This document shows, piece by piece, positions 61,841-64,000 of a stretch of 64,000 nucleotides of DNA; the stretch's first letter is position 1, and every line of letters begins with the position of its first letter. The notes beneath the pieces are model-generated. The model searched no databases and was not told where the DNA came from. It was given only the letters and a program-made list of their open reading frames with translations. The stretch spans positions 2,976,001 through 3,040,000 of the forward strand of contig OZ246008.1 of assembly GCA_965230525.1 (NCBI GenBank). Direction: 5' to 3'. Made by a program: the position numbers and the translations under genes. The stretch is from GCA-002733465 sp965230525. GTDB lineage: Bacteria; Pseudomonadota; Gammaproteobacteria; Enterobacterales; Kangiellaceae.

Positions 61841-64000
61841 ATGTTAAGTAAAGATTTAGAGTTGACTCTTAATTTAGCATTCACCGATGCGCGCGAGCGG
61901 CGACACGAGTACATGACTGTTGAGCACTTGTTGTTGGCTTTATTGGACAACGCTTTGGGGATCAGCGTACTGCGTTCTTGTGGTGCCGATATTCCTAAGT
62001 TACAACATCAGCTCAGAAACTTTATCGATGAAACAAGTCAACAAATTCCTGAAGATGCAGGCGATGTCGAGACACAACCCACTTTGGGCTTTCAACGTGT
62101 TCTTCAACGTGCCGTTTTTCATGTTCAGTCTTCTGGTAAAAAAGAGGTCAATGGCGCTAATATTTTAGTCGCAATTTTTAGTGAACAAGAAAGTCAGGCC
62201 GTTTACTTTTTACAGCAACAAGATATCTCTCGCTTGGATATCGTCAATTATATTTCACACGGCATCTCGAAAGTTTCCGACGATGAAGAGTCCGCACAAA
62301 CGGTTGGTAATGAATCTGAATCCGTTGATGCGACGCCTAAACAAAAGTCGGCGCTTGAGTTGTACGCAAGTAACCTTAATGAAATGGCTAAAGAGGGAAA
62401 AATTGACCCGCTCATCGGCCGAAACGAAGAATTAGAAAGAACGATACAAATACTTTCCAGACGGCGTAAAAATAACCCGCTTTTAGTTGGCGAGGCGGGA
62501 GTCGGAAAAACGGCAATTGCCGAAGGCCTTGCAAAGCGAATTGTCGATGATGAAGTACCGCAGGTCATTTCACAAGCAGAAATTTTTTCATTGGATTTAG
62601 GGGCTTTGCTCGCAGGAACTAAATATCGTGGAGACTTTGAAAAACGACTTAAAGCAGTGTTAGCTGAGTTAAGTGAAAAGCATCAAGCTGTACTTTTTAT
62701 TGATGAAATTCACACCATTATCGGTGCCGGTTCTGCGTCAGGTGGGGTAATGGATGCTTCGAATTTAATCAAACCAATGCTAGCAAATGGGCAACTGAAG
62801 TGTATGGGTTCGACCACTTTCCAAGAATATCGCGGCATATTCGAGAAAGACCGAGCATTAGCAAGACGCTTCCAAAAAGTTGACGTCGAAGAGCCTAGTG
62901 TTGCTGACACAGTCGACATTTTGCGCGGATTAAAGCCTCGTTATGAGGAACATCATCAAGTGGAGTATTCTGATGGCGCATTAAGAGCGGCAGCGGACTT
63001 ATCAGCTCGTTATGTCAACGATCGCAACCTACCAGACAAAGCAATCGATGTAATCGATGAAGCGGGTGCAAATAGACAATTGCAAAATGAAAGTGATCGG
63101 CGAAAAAATATTTCCGTTCAAGACATTGAGGCAATCATCGCTAAAATGGCAAAAATTCCAGAGAAAACAGTTTCTTCGTCAGATAAGAAGACACTTAAGG
63201 ATTTGGAGAGAAACTTAAAACTGGTTGTATTCGGCCAAGACAAAGCGATAGAGTCCTTGGCTAACTCAATAAAATTAGCTCGTTCAGGTTTGGGTTTAGA
63301 AGATAAACCCGTGGGAGCGTTTTTATTAGCTGGTCCAACTGGGGTTGGTAAAACCGAGGTGACCAAACAACTAGCAAAAAATCTTGGTGTTGAGTTTATT
63401 CGTTTTGACATGTCTGAATACATGGAAAGCCATACCGTATCCCGATTAATTGGTGCTCCTCCTGGCTATGTCGGTTTTGATCAAGGTGGATTGTTGACGG
63501 AAGCGGTAACTAAAAACCCATATTCTGTGGTGTTGTTAGATGAGATAGAAAAAGCTCATACCGATGTCTATAACTTGTTACTTCAAGTAATGGATCACGG
63601 CACATTAACTGACAACAATGGACGAAAAGCCGACTTTAGAAACGTAATCTTGGTATTAACGACTAACGCTGGTGCAGCAGATTTACAAAAATCAAGCATC
63701 GGATTCCAAAAGCAATCCAAAAAAACGGATTATATGGAGGCGATCAAAAAGACCTTTACGCCAGAATTTAGAAATCGTTTAGATGCTGTGCTTTGGTTTG
63801 ATTCGCTCAGTCAAGAAATTATCTGTAGTGTGGTGGACAAGTTTGTTGCTGAACTGCAAAGCCAATTGGATGAAAAGGGCGTTTCTCTTGAAGTAAGCCA
63901 ACAAGCCAGAAACTGGTTAGCGGAAATCGGTTTTGATGAGTTGATGGGTGCTCGGCCAATGGCAAGAGTGATGCGTGAAAAAATCCGTCAGGAATTAGCG
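61841..64000 (+). CDS. clpA: ATP-dependent Clp protease ATP-binding subunit ClpA, 3'-truncated
   Basis: ClpA is the AAA+ unfoldase that feeds ClpP. The frame is open to the window end, giving 720 residues; the E. coli protein is 758, so only the tail is missing. The N-domain (about 1-145) begins MLSKDLELTLNLAFTDARERRHEYMTVEHLLL, which binds ClpS. The first AAA+ module has Walker A GEAGVGKT at 217-224 and IDEIHTIIGAG. The second has GPTGVGKT at 498-505 and LLDEIEKAH. The ClpP-docking tripeptide is IGF at 620-622. Confidence 0.96.
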   Translation, partial: MLSKDLELTLNLAFTDARERRHEYMTVEHLLLALLDNALGISVLRSCGADIPKLQHQLRNFIDETSQQIPEDAGDVETQPTLGFQRVLQRAVFHVQSSGKKEVNGANILVAIFSEQESQAVYFLQQQDISRLDIVNYISHGISKVSDDEESAQTVGNESESVDATPKQKSALELYASNLNEMAKEGKIDPLIGRNEELERTIQILSRRRKNNPLLVGEAGVGKTAIAEGLAKRIVDDEVPQVISQAEIFSLDLGALLAGTKYRGDFEKRLKAVLAELSEKHQAVLFIDEIHTIIGAGSASGGVMDASNLIKPMLANGQLKCMGSTTFQEYRGIFEKDRALARRFQKVDVEEPSVADTVDILRGLKPRYEEHHQVEYSDGALRAAADLSARYVNDRNLPDKAIDVIDEAGANRQLQNESDRRKNISVQDIEAIIAKMAKIPEKTVSSSDKKTLKDLERNLKLVVFGQDKAIESLANSIKLARSGLGLEDKPVGAFLLAGPTGVGKTEVTKQLAKNLGVEFIRFDMSEYMESHTVSRLIGAPPGYVGFDQGGLLTEAVTKNPYSVVLLDEIEKAHTDVYNLLLQVMDHGTLTDNNGRKADFRNVILVLTTNAGAADLQKSSIGFQKQSKKTDYMEAIKKTFTPEFRNRLDAVLWFDSLSQEIICSVVDKFVAELQSQLDEKGVSLEVSQQARNWLAEIGFDELMGARPMARVMREKIRQELA

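Noticed and set aside
1..64000. Mobile elements, prophage, CRISPR arrays or defence islands
   Set aside because: No transposase, integrase, phage structural gene, regular spaced repeat or known defence domain is seen; composition looks uniform and gene order is core-like.

Overview
The window looks like a chromosome segment from a moderately AT-rich marine-type gammaproteobacterium. The evidence is conserved gene order: gyrA-serC-(his/aro)-cmk-rpsA-ihfB-lapA-lapB-pyrF; smc-zipA-ligA next to cysZ; nudJ-mnmA-hflD; monomeric icd-cspD-clpS-clpA. The combination of rhombosortase, DUF885 and S9 peptidases, monothiol Grx4 and prpBC fits a proteolytic, amino-acid-using lineage such as Kangiellaceae or relatives. 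That placement is inference; no 16S gene is present. I see no prophage, insertion sequence, CRISPR array or integron. The window is mostly core genome, with accessory genes between about 10 and 46 kb.

Layout. 1-9.9 kb: the 3' part of gyrA, serC, hisC, cmk, rpsA (behind a leader with GGA-loop hairpins), ihfB, lapA, lapB, pyrF. 10-12.4 kb: a ComEA-like protein, rhombosortase, a deiodinase-like redoxin, tRNA-Asn. 12.5-15.9 kb: an aspartate-type aminotransferase divergent from uvrB. 16.3-19.5 kb: a pentapeptide-repeat/class III cyclase fusion followed by an HD-GYP protein, both predicted to handle cyclic nucleotides. 19.8-26.4 kb: a DUF5916 barrel, a DUF481 barrel, tmcA, a DUF4124 protein, grxD. 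26.4-27 kb: two small unknown genes with strong ribosome binding sites. 27.3-33.9 kb: an SDR, a DUF885 peptidase, a tandem PilZ pair, a BlaI/M56-TonB pair, a DUF4124 protein. 34-36.3 kb: smrA, an unknown modular protein, cysZ. 36.5-43.3 kb: smc, zipA, a divergent ligA, a MAPEG protein. 43.4-46.6 kb: a Cys-rich small ORF, an S9 peptidase, a TIGR02647 protein, tRNA-Ala and tRNA-Glu. 46.9-50.5 kb: class I fumarase, prpB, prpC. 50.6-55 kb: hflD, mnmA, nudJ, divergent from moaC-moaD-moaE-rsuA. 55.2-64 kb: an M3 lipoprotein peptidase, rluE, icd, cspD, clpS and the first 720 codons of clpA.

How the genes work together. PrpC and PrpB carry the condensing and cleaving steps of propionate oxidation, and the adjacent fumarase and monomeric isocitrate dehydrogenase belong to the connected TCA cycle. 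SMC, ZipA and LigA link chromosome condensation, division and replication. ClpS and ClpA form the N-degron protease arm. LapA and LapB control LPS synthesis. MnmA, TmcA, RsuA and RluE modify RNA.

No dramatic unknown defence or mobile system was found. The most unusual items are the cyclase fusion with altered active-site residues, the M56-TonB sensor with a promoter-overlapping dyad, the divergent LigA, the two-gene small-protein cluster, the methylcitrate cluster lacking its dehydratase, and the rpsA leader.
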